From Methanobrevibacter sp. (lineage in GTDB: Archaea; Methanobacteriota; Methanobacteria; Methanobacteriales; Methanobacteriaceae), in assembly GCF_015062985.1 (NCBI RefSeq), contig NZ_SUTI01000009.1:1-64000 (forward strand): 64,000 bases of DNA, read 5' to 3'. Shown here piece after piece: positions 9,387 to 17,451 of the stretch (its first letter is position 1; every line of letters starts with the position of its first letter). The position numbers and the translations under genes are program-made. Below the pieces are notes generated by a model. It saw nothing but the letters and a program-made list of their open reading frames with translations, was not told the DNA's origin and ran no database searches.

Positions 9387-9878
9387 ATGAAAGAAATAAC
9401 TACACCAATTTCAGATGATGATTTGGCTTCTCTTGAAGTGGGTGATCAAATCAGCATTTCCGGAACCATATACACCGGACGTGATGCCGCACTGCCCCAA
9501 CTCGTTGACCTGATTAAAAAGGATGCCGTCCCTTTTGATTTGAATGGAGCGGTTATTATGCATACTGCATTTAGTGAAGCCGGAATTGCACCAACAACAA
9601 GCAATAAAGAAGAAATCGAATCAACAATCCCTATTTTAAGTGAAAATGGTGTTAAAATCCATATAGGTAAAGGAATGCTGGGCGATGAAACAATCCAATC
9701 ACTGAAAGAAAACAACTCTATTTTTGTAATAACACCACCTGTTGCGGCATTACTTACAAGCAAAGTCTCTCAAAAAAAGTGTGTTTTATTTGAAAATGAG
9801 GGCATGGAAGCCATGTTTGAATTAAAAGTAGAAAAAATTCCTGGAATTGTAGCAATCCAGGATGGAAAAAGTATTTAA
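9387..9878 (+). CDS. fumB: fumarate hydratase class I, beta-domain protein
   Basis: This 163-residue protein matches the C-terminal (beta) part of class I, iron-sulfur fumarases and L-tartrate dehydratases, which methanogens encode as a separate subunit. Visible hallmarks are GDQISISGTIYTGRDAA (about 22-38), APTTS (about 70) and IGKG (about 92). Fumarase would supply fumarate on the reductive route to succinate, and the gene is divergent from the kor-sucC operon that uses succinate. The usual Arg after PTTS is absent (PTTSNKEE) and the segment before it is diverged, so the substrate could differ. The alpha subunit is not in the window. Confidence 0.78.
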   Translation: MKEITTPISDDDLASLEVGDQISISGTIYTGRDAALPQLVDLIKKDAVPFDLNGAVIMHTAFSEAGIAPTTSNKEEIESTIPILSENGVKIHIGKGMLGDETIQSLKENNSIFVITPPVAALLTSKVSQKKCVLFENEGMEAMFELKVEKIPGIVAIQDGKSI

Positions 9879-9887
9879 GAAAAAGAC

Positions 9888-10622
9888 TTATTCGTCTTCT
9901 TCTTCATCGTCAGACTCTTCTCTTTTTTCGAATTCGTCTACGAAATTAACTTTTTTGATATCTTCAATATTATCCCAGATGTCTTTAGCTATTCTGAATC
10001 TTGCAAAGGTGATGTCCATGTAGGATTGTTGGTCGAATTTGGACATTTCATCTAATTTAATGTTTGCGACACCATCTTCTATGTTAATTTCAGTTTTGTC
10101 AATGTCGACATTAGGATTTGAGTAATGTAACTCAATCATACTTTTGATTTTTTCTGATTCATCATCAATGATTTCAGTTACTTCAACATCATAAATTAAG
10201 TCTTTTCCTGCTAATTCATGGTTGAAGTCAACTTTTACTCTTCCACCGTTTACGGTTAAGATTTTACCTGTTGCACCTTCAGATTGGATTTTCATACCTG
10301 GAACAGGAGTCATGCCTTGTCTTTTGAATTCTTTCATTGGCACTAACTGAATCATTTTAGGGTCTCTAGGACCGAATGCATCATCGGAATCAACTTCAAC
10401 ATGTTTGGTTTCTCCTTCTTCTAATCCAGTGATTGCTTCTTCAATAGCAGGTAATAAGTGATTTCCACCTACAACAATAGGAATTGGTTTGTAAGTTTTG
10501 TTTTCATCAAAAATTCCAGCTTCTTGTGCGATTTCATCATAAGTAGTATCGAATACTTCATCAGTTTCTTTTATTTTACCAGTAAAATTTACTCTTACAA
10601 AATCTCCGTTATCTATAGCCAT
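9888..10622 (-). CDS. FKBP-type peptidyl-prolyl isomerase
   Basis: Peptidyl-prolyl cis-trans isomerase and likely cytoplasmic chaperone of the archaeal long FKBP type. Residues 1-35 contain the FKBP opening (VRVNFTGKIKETDEVFDTT), followed by PIPIVVGGNHLLPAIEEAITGLEEGE and the inserted IF (SlyD-like) domain with FGPRDPKMIQLVP (about 87-100). FNHELAGKDLIYDVEV closes the catalytic domain (about 133-148). The last 90 residues form an archaeal-specific extension and end in a strongly acidic tail. AAGGAGCG precedes the ATG. It is convergent with the fumarase gene, nine bases apart. Confidence 0.92.
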   Translation of the reverse strand: MAIDNGDFVRVNFTGKIKETDEVFDTTYDEIAQEAGIFDENKTYKPIPIVVGGNHLLPAIEEAITGLEEGETKHVEVDSDDAFGPRDPKMIQLVPMKEFKRQGMTPVPGMKIQSEGATGKILTVNGGRVKVDFNHELAGKDLIYDVEVTEIIDDESEKIKSMIELHYSNPNVDIDKTEINIEDGVANIKLDEMSKFDQQSYMDITFARFRIAKDIWDNIEDIKKVNFVDEFEKREESDDEEEDE

Positions 10623-10777
10623 AAAAATTACGCTCCTTAATAATTTTGATTAAATAATTTGTTAATAAATATAACATTAATAATTTTAGTAACCATTACT
10701 TATTAAAGTTTTGTTCAAAATACTTTTCAAATGCTCTTTGTAAAAAACTAATATAAATTAAAAATATATTATAAATC

Positions 10778-11872
10778 ATGCAAAGGAGAGGTGCAGTTAA
10801 CTTGCCCCTGCATGGAGGGCATCCGCCAAGATGGCTATTTACAAGAATGGTTGATTTATCTGGCGCCTTAGCTTCAGTTATCATTGAAGAATACAGCTTA
10901 TCTGAGTTTTTAAACAGAATATCCAATCCCTACTGGTTTCAAGCTTTTTCATGTGTTTTGGGTTTTGATTGGCATTCATCCGGAACAACTACAACAACAC
11001 TTGGGGCGCTGAAAGCATCTCTTAGCCCCGAAGAGCATGGAGTTTATCTGACTGGAGGAAAAGGGGCAAAATCAAGGAAAACCCCTGATGGAATAAAACA
11101 TGCCGGAGAGGTATTCAACCTGAAAACAAAAACAATCGAAGAGCTAGTGGAGACAAGCAAATTATCCGCTAAAATAGACAACTCCTGCATCCAGGATGGA
11201 TACACATTATACCAACACAACTTTTTTGTTACAGAAAAGGGTGATTGGGCAGTTGTCCAACAAGGATTGAATACGGAAAACAAATATGCAAGACGTTACC
11301 ATTGGCTGGGATCAGAAGTCGAAAAACTATTAAATGACCCCCACAGCGGAATATCCTGTGATAAAAAAACACCAAACACGCTAAATATGTCTTCAAAAGA
11401 CAGTGAAGAAGCTCAAAAAATAAGTGTCGATTTAATCAATGATAATCCAAATCATCTAAGACAATACTTTAAACGAAAAGATAATCAAATGCTTTTGGAA
11501 GATTTCACAATGCCTGAACATCATCCCGTCTTAGACATGGACATATCCGATAAGGAATTTGAAGTTTTAACAAAAGCTTATGAAATACAACCCGAAAACT
11601 ATGAAGAATTGATTCTGCTTCAGGGAATTGGACCTAAAAAAATAAGAGCGCTTGCATTGATTTCTGATTTGGTTTATGGTGAGCCTGCAAGTTGGAAGGA
11701 CCCCGTAAAATATAGTTTCACACATGGAGGAAAGGACGGTTTTCCATATCCCGTCGATAGGGAAGTTTACGATAATTCAATTCAAACAATAAGGGATGCG
11801 CTCGACCAAGCGAGAATAAAAAAAGATGAAAAATTAAAAGCCATCAAAAGATTGGATGACTTCATATCCTAA
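10778..11872 (+). CDS. DUF763 family protein with helix-hairpin-helix
   Basis: The protein (364 residues) is recognised as DUF763 from its opening RRGAVNLPLHGGHPPRWLF, a family of unknown function found in many archaea and some bacteria. A helix-hairpin-helix-like motif, LLQGIGPKKIRALALISDLVYG (about 283-304), suggests DNA or RNA binding. Upstream residues include GTTTTTLGAL and GVYLTGGKGAKSRKTP, possibly a nucleotide or nucleic-acid site. The start follows an A/T box directly, so the message may be leaderless. The 3' end overlaps trm56, on the opposite strand, by four bases. No function can be assigned beyond a likely nucleic-acid role. Confidence 0.85.
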   Translation: MQRRGAVNLPLHGGHPPRWLFTRMVDLSGALASVIIEEYSLSEFLNRISNPYWFQAFSCVLGFDWHSSGTTTTTLGALKASLSPEEHGVYLTGGKGAKSRKTPDGIKHAGEVFNLKTKTIEELVETSKLSAKIDNSCIQDGYTLYQHNFFVTEKGDWAVVQQGLNTENKYARRYHWLGSEVEKLLNDPHSGISCDKKTPNTLNMSSKDSEEAQKISVDLINDNPNHLRQYFKRKDNQMLLEDFTMPEHHPVLDMDISDKEFEVLTKAYEIQPENYEELILLQGIGPKKIRALALISDLVYGEPASWKDPVKYSFTHGGKDGFPYPVDREVYDNSIQTIRDALDQARIKKDEKLKAIKRLDDFIS

Positions 11873-12408
11873 CGATTCTCATTATGAATATTTACATTTT
11901 TTCCATGAGCTGTAGGTATGACCTCAAGAACCGGATTTTCGAATTCCAATTCGAATTCTTTGCCATCCATTAATAAATGTTGAAATACTGCAAGTGAAGA
12001 TACTTCAGAATGAGGTTGGGTTGTGACTGACACGTTCCAATCAGCAGCCTTATAAACTTTTCCGGGAACTTTAGATCCTCCTACAACAATTAAAATGTCA
12101 GAACCATCTTCACGAACTTCAGGAGCGATTTCATGAGCTTGTGAACCATACATTGTTAAATGCACTACTTTTCCACCATCAGCTTTCCATTTGTTTATAA
12201 CACCCATGTAACTTTCAGTGTACTCTATTTCAAAACTGCCTCCGAATCTTGAAGCGGTATCCCTTACATTATCCATTAACCTATTGTCCCTTTCACCTGC
12301 GAGATAAATTTTACTTGCTCCAAATGCTCGTGCAGTCAAACATACATGAGTTGTGATACGGGTATCTCTTTTGAGCCTGTGGTCTAACCTTAAAACATTA
12401 ACATTCAT
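11869..12408 (-). CDS. trm56: tRNA (cytidine-56-2'-O)-methyltransferase
   Basis: aTrm56 is a SPOUT-class enzyme that methylates the 2'-OH of C56 in the T loop of archaeal tRNAs. The sequence begins VNVLRLDHRLKRDTRITTH, the family signature, and has the knotted SAM-binding C-terminal half with ILIVVGGSKVPGKVY (about 115-129) and NVSVTTQPHSEVSSLAVF (about 134-151). Length 179 is normal. No clear ribosome site is seen. It is convergent with the DUF763 gene. Confidence 0.94.
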   Translation of the reverse strand: MNVNVLRLDHRLKRDTRITTHVCLTARAFGASKIYLAGERDNRLMDNVRDTASRFGGSFEIEYTESYMGVINKWKADGGKVVHLTMYGSQAHEIAPEVREDGSDILIVVGGSKVPGKVYKAADWNVSVTTQPHSEVSSLAVFQHLLMDGKEFELEFENPVLEVIPTAHGKNVNIHNENR

Positions 12409-12651
12409 ATTATCAGTTATTAAATTAAACTACAAAATATAAATAATTTCTCAAAAAAATAGATGAGAAAAACCACATTAACCATCATTAACAAAAAAAC
12501 AAAGCAATTCAAAAGACTATGAGTGATAACTAACTTCCAAAGGAATATTCGAAATATGTGGTAAATCTCACCATGACTACTTTTGAAAACACTTTCATAT
12601 AAACTAATGCTTTTTAGAAGGATAATATTGATTTTAACTTATAAAAATTAT

Positions 12652-13434
12652 TTAAATAAAGTATAAAGCAACCGCCATAAATAACAATGAAAATAAACGA
12701 CCTACCTCATTACTCATTCCCAAAACATCACCATTTGCCAAAACAAAATTTCTTCTTGCAATAATGGCTATCATAAATCCTGAAACCATGGCACCCAAAA
12801 CGCCAACGATGCCTACCAAACCACCTATTAACCATGCGATGCATGCGACAATTACGGTTGATGCGAAATAATTAAGAGCATTAGTCTCTTTTATAAAATA
12901 ACTTCCGATTCCCGGGACCAATGGTTCTGATAATAATGCTGTAGTCAACAGAGAAGTTTTAGCTGCCATTTCACAGATTATAATCCCGACAACAAAATTA
13001 TAATCCAAAATATTATATATTCCGGCAATAGTCAAACTTGAAACCAAAAATAATGTTGCAACACCTCCCGCACCAACAGAAGGATCTTTCATGACTTTGA
13101 TTTTGCGCTCAGGAGTTCCGTGAACCATAACTCCATCAGCCATATCCATTACGCCATCCAAATGATTATAACCGGTGATGAGCATTAAAAATGCATATAC
13201 GATAGCCGCTGTAAAAAATGAATTTAAATGCAGGAATTCTAAAGAGACATATCCGCAAATAGCTGCCAGAATACCTACAAACAAGTGTAAGAAAGGCCAA
13301 AACCATGTCAGTTTAGTCATGTATTCAATTGATGTGAAAATATTGATTGGCAAAATTGTTGAAAAAGTCAAAAGGCCTAAAATTGACCTGATTGGTGAAA
13401 ATTCTTCATCTTCAAAGTAACTGTCATCTTCCAT
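12652..13434 (-). CDS. cobS: adenosylcobinamide-GDP ribazoletransferase
   Basis: CobS, an integral membrane enzyme, joins adenosylcobinamide-GDP to alpha-ribazole(-phosphate), the last joining step of cobalamin synthesis. The 260-residue protein has several hydrophobic helices, the metal-site segment HLDGVMDMADGVMVHG (about 90-105), and VMKDPSVGAGGVATL (about 114-128), all typical. I chose the ATG at 13434 because GAGGA lies six bases upstream (13441-13445); a start at 13464 would overlap the upstream gene by 28 bases. The upstream gene is a CobZ-like protein, consistent with a shared nucleotide-loop pathway. Confidence 0.93.
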   Translation of the reverse strand: MEDDSYFEDEEFSPIRSILGLLTFSTILPINIFTSIEYMTKLTWFWPFLHLFVGILAAICGYVSLEFLHLNSFFTAAIVYAFLMLITGYNHLDGVMDMADGVMVHGTPERKIKVMKDPSVGAGGVATLFLVSSLTIAGIYNILDYNFVVGIIICEMAAKTSLLTTALLSEPLVPGIGSYFIKETNALNYFASTVIVACIAWLIGGLVGIVGVLGAMVSGFMIAIIARRNFVLANGDVLGMSNEVGRLFSLLFMAVALYFI

Positions 13435-13436
13435 AA

Positions 13437-14513
13437 TTATTCCTCTAATATTTTTGAAACGCAACCTGCAATCAAACCTGCAAATATATCATCAAGCATT
13501 GGCGGCAATCCATATATAATTCCAGGCTCTGCTTCAGCATACCTTTTAAAATTAAATGCTGCTTTTGTCCCGGCAATATAATTAGCAATGGCCAAGCCCA
13601 ACACCTCATCCGTGTAAAAATGAACTGAATCATCGCCCATGTCAACTTCCCGGATCCTACTACCCGTTAAGTCCTGTTCAGTTCTCATTGCGGCAACCAA
13701 TAATGTGACAACATTAATGTCAGTTAATGATTTAAGAATCTGGGCTTTCATTTTATCTTTAAGTTCTTGGGTAATCTCCACATCACTGACAAGCTCCAAT
13801 CCGGCATCCACCAAATCCCCTATCAGAATGCCTTCAGACACAAAATAATCCAAAATTCCAAAGGTCAATTTTAATTTCTTGAATGCATCCTCCAGGCTAA
13901 TCTCAATAGCTTCCTCCAGATGTGTTTTAAACTCATCGAAATCAATATCATCATATTCTGCATTATTGATGTCCAAATTATCATCAATGGATTCGGAAAT
14001 ATTGGCCAATACTGCTAAAAAATCATCAGTATTTAAAATATTTTGGATATGCAAAGGCAAAGCCCATTTAGCAAGGGTTTTGGCCTTGATGTTTGTAACA
14101 ATCTTAAAAACTTTAAGCAAATCCTTTGGGGATAAGACCCTGTCAATATGAATAACATGACTCAGGTTTATTCGGGCATCTCCAAATCCCTTAGGTGAAT
14201 TTGCCACCTTCAGATGCTGTGTAAAATCTTCTATTACAACATCATTAGTCATGAATGTGAAAATTGTTAAATCACCATAAGAATTTTCAAAATAATCCAG
14301 AGATTCACTGGCCTGTGCAATATAAGAACCCTGAGACCGATTGAATATTTCGGCTTTCTTTGCGGTAGGGCGAAATTCATTTTTGGCTTTAACTATATTG
14401 ACGTTTTCTACAATATCAATCCCGTCACTTACCGTAAAATCACTAAATGCCAAAAAATGATTTGGATTATTGATACATATCCCATAATCCTTTTTGATGA
14501 TATTCAAGTCCAT
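13437..14513 (-). CDS. CobZ-like alpha-ribazole-phosphate phosphatase with N-terminal extension
   Basis: The C-terminal third (about residues 210-358) matches the PgpA-like family: LGLAIANYIAGTKAAFNF (about 304-321) and GLPPMLDDIFAGLIAG (about 335-350), with paired Asp. In Methanosarcina mazei a PgpA-like protein, CobZ, is the alpha-ribazole-5'-phosphate phosphatase. Placement two bases before cobS supports the same role here. The first 200 residues are not part of CobZ as I know it; they contain an acidic stretch (about 175-205) and I do not recognise them. Phosphatidylglycerophosphatase, the older annotation of this family, is the main alternative. Confidence 0.75.
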   Translation of the reverse strand: MDLNIIKKDYGICINNPNHFLAFSDFTVSDGIDIVENVNIVKAKNEFRPTAKKAEIFNRSQGSYIAQASESLDYFENSYGDLTIFTFMTNDVVIEDFTQHLKVANSPKGFGDARINLSHVIHIDRVLSPKDLLKVFKIVTNIKAKTLAKWALPLHIQNILNTDDFLAVLANISESIDDNLDINNAEYDDIDFDEFKTHLEEAIEISLEDAFKKLKLTFGILDYFVSEGILIGDLVDAGLELVSDVEITQELKDKMKAQILKSLTDINVVTLLVAAMRTEQDLTGSRIREVDMGDDSVHFYTDEVLGLAIANYIAGTKAAFNFKRYAEAEPGIIYGLPPMLDDIFAGLIAGCVSKILEE

Positions 14514-14578
14514 GTGATAATATATATTAATTATTTAATTTAAATTTTATAATAATTAAGATAAAAGGACTTATCATT

Positions 14579-15748
14579 ATGACAATTATTATTGACCCAC
14601 AAGGAAGTGGAATAGCTGGAAATATGTTAATAGGTGCATTTGTTGATTTGGGAGCCGATGCAGATGAACTGAAAGAGATTATGGAAAAATCAGCTATCGA
14701 ATTTGGAAAAGTGGAAGTGACATTTGAAAAGATATGCAAACATGGCATCGATTCTACATTCTGCCATGTTGAAATGCTTGAGAATAATCATTCAATTAAT
14801 TATCCTAAGTTTATTGAAAAAATCAAAAGTCTTGATTTGAATGATAATGTTAAAAAGACTTCCATTAAAGTTTTTGAAAGAATTGCAAAAGCAGAAAGCA
14901 AAGTTCATGGAAAAACATTAGATACAATTCATTTTCACGAAGTTGGAGCCAGTGATGCAGTTGCTGATGTGATAGGTTCAATTTCTGCATATTATAGTCT
15001 TGGATTGGATAATCAAAAAATAATAGGTCTTCCAATAGCTGTCGGAGGGGGAAATATCAAAACTGCTCATGGAGTTCTTCCCGTCCCGGCACCGGCGGTT
15101 GTTGAAATTCTAAAAGATGCAAACATGGTTGGAGGGCCAGTTGACAGCGAACTTGCAACACCTACGGGGGCCGCAATTTATATGGAATTGTGTGATGAAA
15201 TAAAAGAATTTATCCCATTGATAAAAGCTAAGAAAGTAGGTTATGGAGCTGGAAAAAAAGATTTCGAACATCCAAATGTTTTAAGGATTATTGAAAGCTC
15301 CGATATGGCTGAAAGTGACAATATCGATGTTATCGAAACAAATATCGATCACCTGACCGGTGAAGAGATAGGCTATCTGTTTGACAAGCTCCTTGACAAT
15401 GGTGCAAGCGATGTTTCGATTACACCAATCATAATGAAGAAAAACCGGCAAGGAAGCCTTTTAAAAGTGATAACAAGAGAAAAGAATAGGGAAAAATTAA
15501 TTGAAATCATCTTCAAAGAAACCGGGAGTCTGGGAATTCGCATTGCAACAAATATGCATAGAGGAATAGCCAAAAGAGAATTTGAGAAAAAAACCTACGA
15601 AATAAATGGTAAAAACTACGAAGTGACATTTAAAATTGGATATGTCAACGGTGAAATAATCTCAAACAGGCCGGAATATGAAGATTTGAAAAGAATAGCA
15701 AGTGAAACAGAATTGCCATTGAGAAAAATAAAAGAGATGATTAAATGA
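14579..15748 (+). CDS. larC: LarC-family nickel insertion protein
   Basis: LarC inserts nickel into pyridinium-3,5-bisthiocarboxylate mononucleotide, making the nickel-pincer cofactor of lactate racemase (LarA) and relatives. The 389-residue protein has the family opening DPQGSGIAGNMLIGAFVDLGA, the conserved DTIHFHEVGASDAVADVIG (about 118-136), GGGNIKTAHGVLPVPAPA (about 156-173) and the C-terminal GYGAGKKDFEHPNVLR (about 221-236). AAGGACTT precedes the ATG. It overlaps queC by four bases. No larA, larB or larE is in the window. Confidence 0.9.
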   Translation: MTIIIDPQGSGIAGNMLIGAFVDLGADADELKEIMEKSAIEFGKVEVTFEKICKHGIDSTFCHVEMLENNHSINYPKFIEKIKSLDLNDNVKKTSIKVFERIAKAESKVHGKTLDTIHFHEVGASDAVADVIGSISAYYSLGLDNQKIIGLPIAVGGGNIKTAHGVLPVPAPAVVEILKDANMVGGPVDSELATPTGAAIYMELCDEIKEFIPLIKAKKVGYGAGKKDFEHPNVLRIIESSDMAESDNIDVIETNIDHLTGEEIGYLFDKLLDNGASDVSITPIIMKKNRQGSLLKVITREKNREKLIEIIFKETGSLGIRIATNMHRGIAKREFEKKTYEINGKNYEVTFKIGYVNGEIISNRPEYEDLKRIASETELPLRKIKEMIK

Positions 15749-16422
15749 AAAAGGCCATTTCTTTACTGTCCGGAGGTCTTGATTGTACCGTTGCAACTAG
15801 CGTTTATGATAATGAATACGAAATTTATGCAATAACCTTTAATTATGGTCAGAAAAGTTTTGAAAGGGAATTACGGGCTTCAAAAGAAATTTGCAATAAG
15901 ATGAATTGGACTCATGAAGTCATTGAACTTCCCTGGTTATCACAAATCAGCAATTCCAGCCTAACAACATCTGAAGAAATACCTGAACTAACAGAGAAAG
16001 ATCTGGACAATATGGAAAAAAGTGAAGAAAGCGCAAAAAGCGTTTGGGTTCCTGCCAGAAATACTGTTTTTACATCGATTGCATTATCCTATGCAGAAAG
16101 CATTGGTGCGGAAATAATCATTGTTGGATGGAATTGTGAAGAAGGCATGACCTTTCCAGACAATTCAAAGGAATATTTAGAAAAATTTAATGAATTAATT
16201 GGCGTTGGTTCGCCTGATAATATTAAAATTGAAGCACCAGCCATTAATTTGAATAAAGAGGAAATAGTTGAAATGGGACTTAGGTTTGGTGCTCCAATGG
16301 AATTGAGTTACTCCTGCTATAAAGGGGGAGACAAACAATGCGGAGTCTGTGAAAGCTGCATGAGACGAAAAAGAGCTTTCAAAAACTTAGGAATAGCGGA
16401 TAAAAGCGAATATGAAAATTAA
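15745..16422 (+). CDS. queC: 7-cyano-7-deazaguanine synthase
   Basis: QueC converts 7-carboxy-7-deazaguanine to preQ0 with ATP and ammonia; in archaea preQ0 goes into archaeosine at tRNA position 15. The PP-loop LLSGGLDCTVA is at residues 7-17, an ARNTVF segment follows near 100, and the C-terminal zinc site is C-YKGGDKQ-CGVCESC (about 194-208). Length, 225 residues, is normal. It is translationally coupled to larC by a four-base overlap and converges with the VWA gene by a four-base overlap. Confidence 0.95.
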   Translation: MKKAISLLSGGLDCTVATSVYDNEYEIYAITFNYGQKSFERELRASKEICNKMNWTHEVIELPWLSQISNSSLTTSEEIPELTEKDLDNMEKSEESAKSVWVPARNTVFTSIALSYAESIGAEIIIVGWNCEEGMTFPDNSKEYLEKFNELIGVGSPDNIKIEAPAINLNKEEIVEMGLRFGAPMELSYSCYKGGDKQCGVCESCMRRKRAFKNLGIADKSEYEN

Positions 16423-17030
16423 TCATATTCATTTAAGTCTTCTTTCCAATTTTCATCGTCCAAACTCATATTTTCCCTTACGCGCATGCTTGCACGAGAA
16501 ATGGAGGAATATAATCTGTCAACACCCTGTGAAGATTTTTCATAATTAGCTACACGGGATCTTGCAATTCCAATACTTCCCGCTTCGGCATATGAATCAA
16601 TATCTGCGCCAAGGAATATGAACTCCCAATTATGATTATCAATCATGTTTTTGATTTGGGATTTGGAAAATTCAACAGAAGCATTCTCCAATCCATCTGT
16701 CATTATGACAAATAAGACATTATTATCAACCTCCTTATCGAGGGTTGTTATTGTTTTTCCTATTGCATCCAAAAGGGCAGTTGTTCCTCTAACAAAGTAT
16801 TCTTCTTTTGTTAATTTTTTAACATCCATGATGGATTTTCTTTTATATAAAACCTCATATTTGTCATCAAAGAGAATAGTAGTCACATTTGTTTTTAACT
16901 CATTTTTCCTTTCCTTTTCAATGAAAGAATTGAAACCACCAATGGTATCCTCTTCGGAACCATACATGGACCCGCTCCTATCGATTAAAAAAACCAGATC
17001 AAGGCTCTTGTCTTGAACTAACTCATTCAT
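16419..17030 (-). CDS. von Willebrand factor A domain protein
   Basis: A stand-alone VWA domain of 203 residues. It has a complete metal-ion-dependent adhesion site: DRSGSM (about 15-20), the Thr in RGTTAL (about 77-82) and Asp in MTDGLEN (about 107-113). Such single-domain VWA proteins in archaea and bacteria are usually cytoplasmic; no signal peptide is seen. The start at 17030 is preferred (GGATGTGAG upstream, no hydrophobic or conserved sequence before it); an in-frame ATG at 17096 would add 22 residues of unlike composition. The partner protein cannot be told from context. Confidence 0.85.
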   Translation of the reverse strand: MNELVQDKSLDLVFLIDRSGSMYGSEEDTIGGFNSFIEKERKNELKTNVTTILFDDKYEVLYKRKSIMDVKKLTKEEYFVRGTTALLDAIGKTITTLDKEVDNNVLFVIMTDGLENASVEFSKSQIKNMIDNHNWEFIFLGADIDSYAEAGSIGIARSRVANYEKSSQGVDRLYSSISRASMRVRENMSLDDENWKEDLNEYD

Positions 17031-17159
17031 GTTCTCACATCCTGCAAATTTTGTGCTAAAAAAGTTTTGGTAATAAGTTGTTAATAACTTACACACAATA
17101 TATTAACATTACATAGTATATAAACATTTCGATGAAATGAAAAAAGAAAAAAGATTATT

Positions 17160-17393
17160 ATAATATTTAAACCAGCGCCAGATAATCTATAAAGACGCCC
17201 TTTTCTGACTTCCGGATTAATGCATTCGATAATTTCCTTTTGGTTTAATTGCCTTAAAACATTAGAAGTTTGATTCTGTGATATTCCACCATCATAAGCT
17301 ATTCAATTGGCATCTTTACATCTTACCAAAAGTCTTGATAACTTTTATCCTATAAGAAAAATTATTAACAAATTCTAAATCATCATTTTCCAT
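17160..17393 (-). pseudogene. decayed winged-helix regulator
   Basis: Reading the minus strand from an ATG at 17393 gives about 25 residues (MENDDLEFVNNFSYRIKVIK start), after which the frame shifts near 17325. The second frame, after an in-frame TGA at 17303-17305, reads IAYDGGISQNQTSNVLRQL followed by a basic wing and GRLYRLSGAG. That is the recognition helix and wing of an ArsR/MarR-like winged helix. One frameshift, one stop and the lack of a clean end show that the gene is dead. It fills the otherwise empty 17097-17451 gap. Confidence 0.7.
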
Positions 17394-17451
17394 GGAAACA
17401 TCACCAGGACTATTTAAACCATCACAACAGCAACATCCCGATTATATCGAA

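Noticed and set aside
12550..12564. GAAATATGTGGTAAA repeated in reverse near 47255
   Set aside because: A 15-base match in two AT-rich gaps is expected by chance at this window size, and the flanks do not match.
12409..12651. Possible regulatory RNA or riboswitch downstream of cobS
   Set aside because: The 243-base gap lies after, not before, the cobalamin genes on their strand and shows no stable structure by eye.
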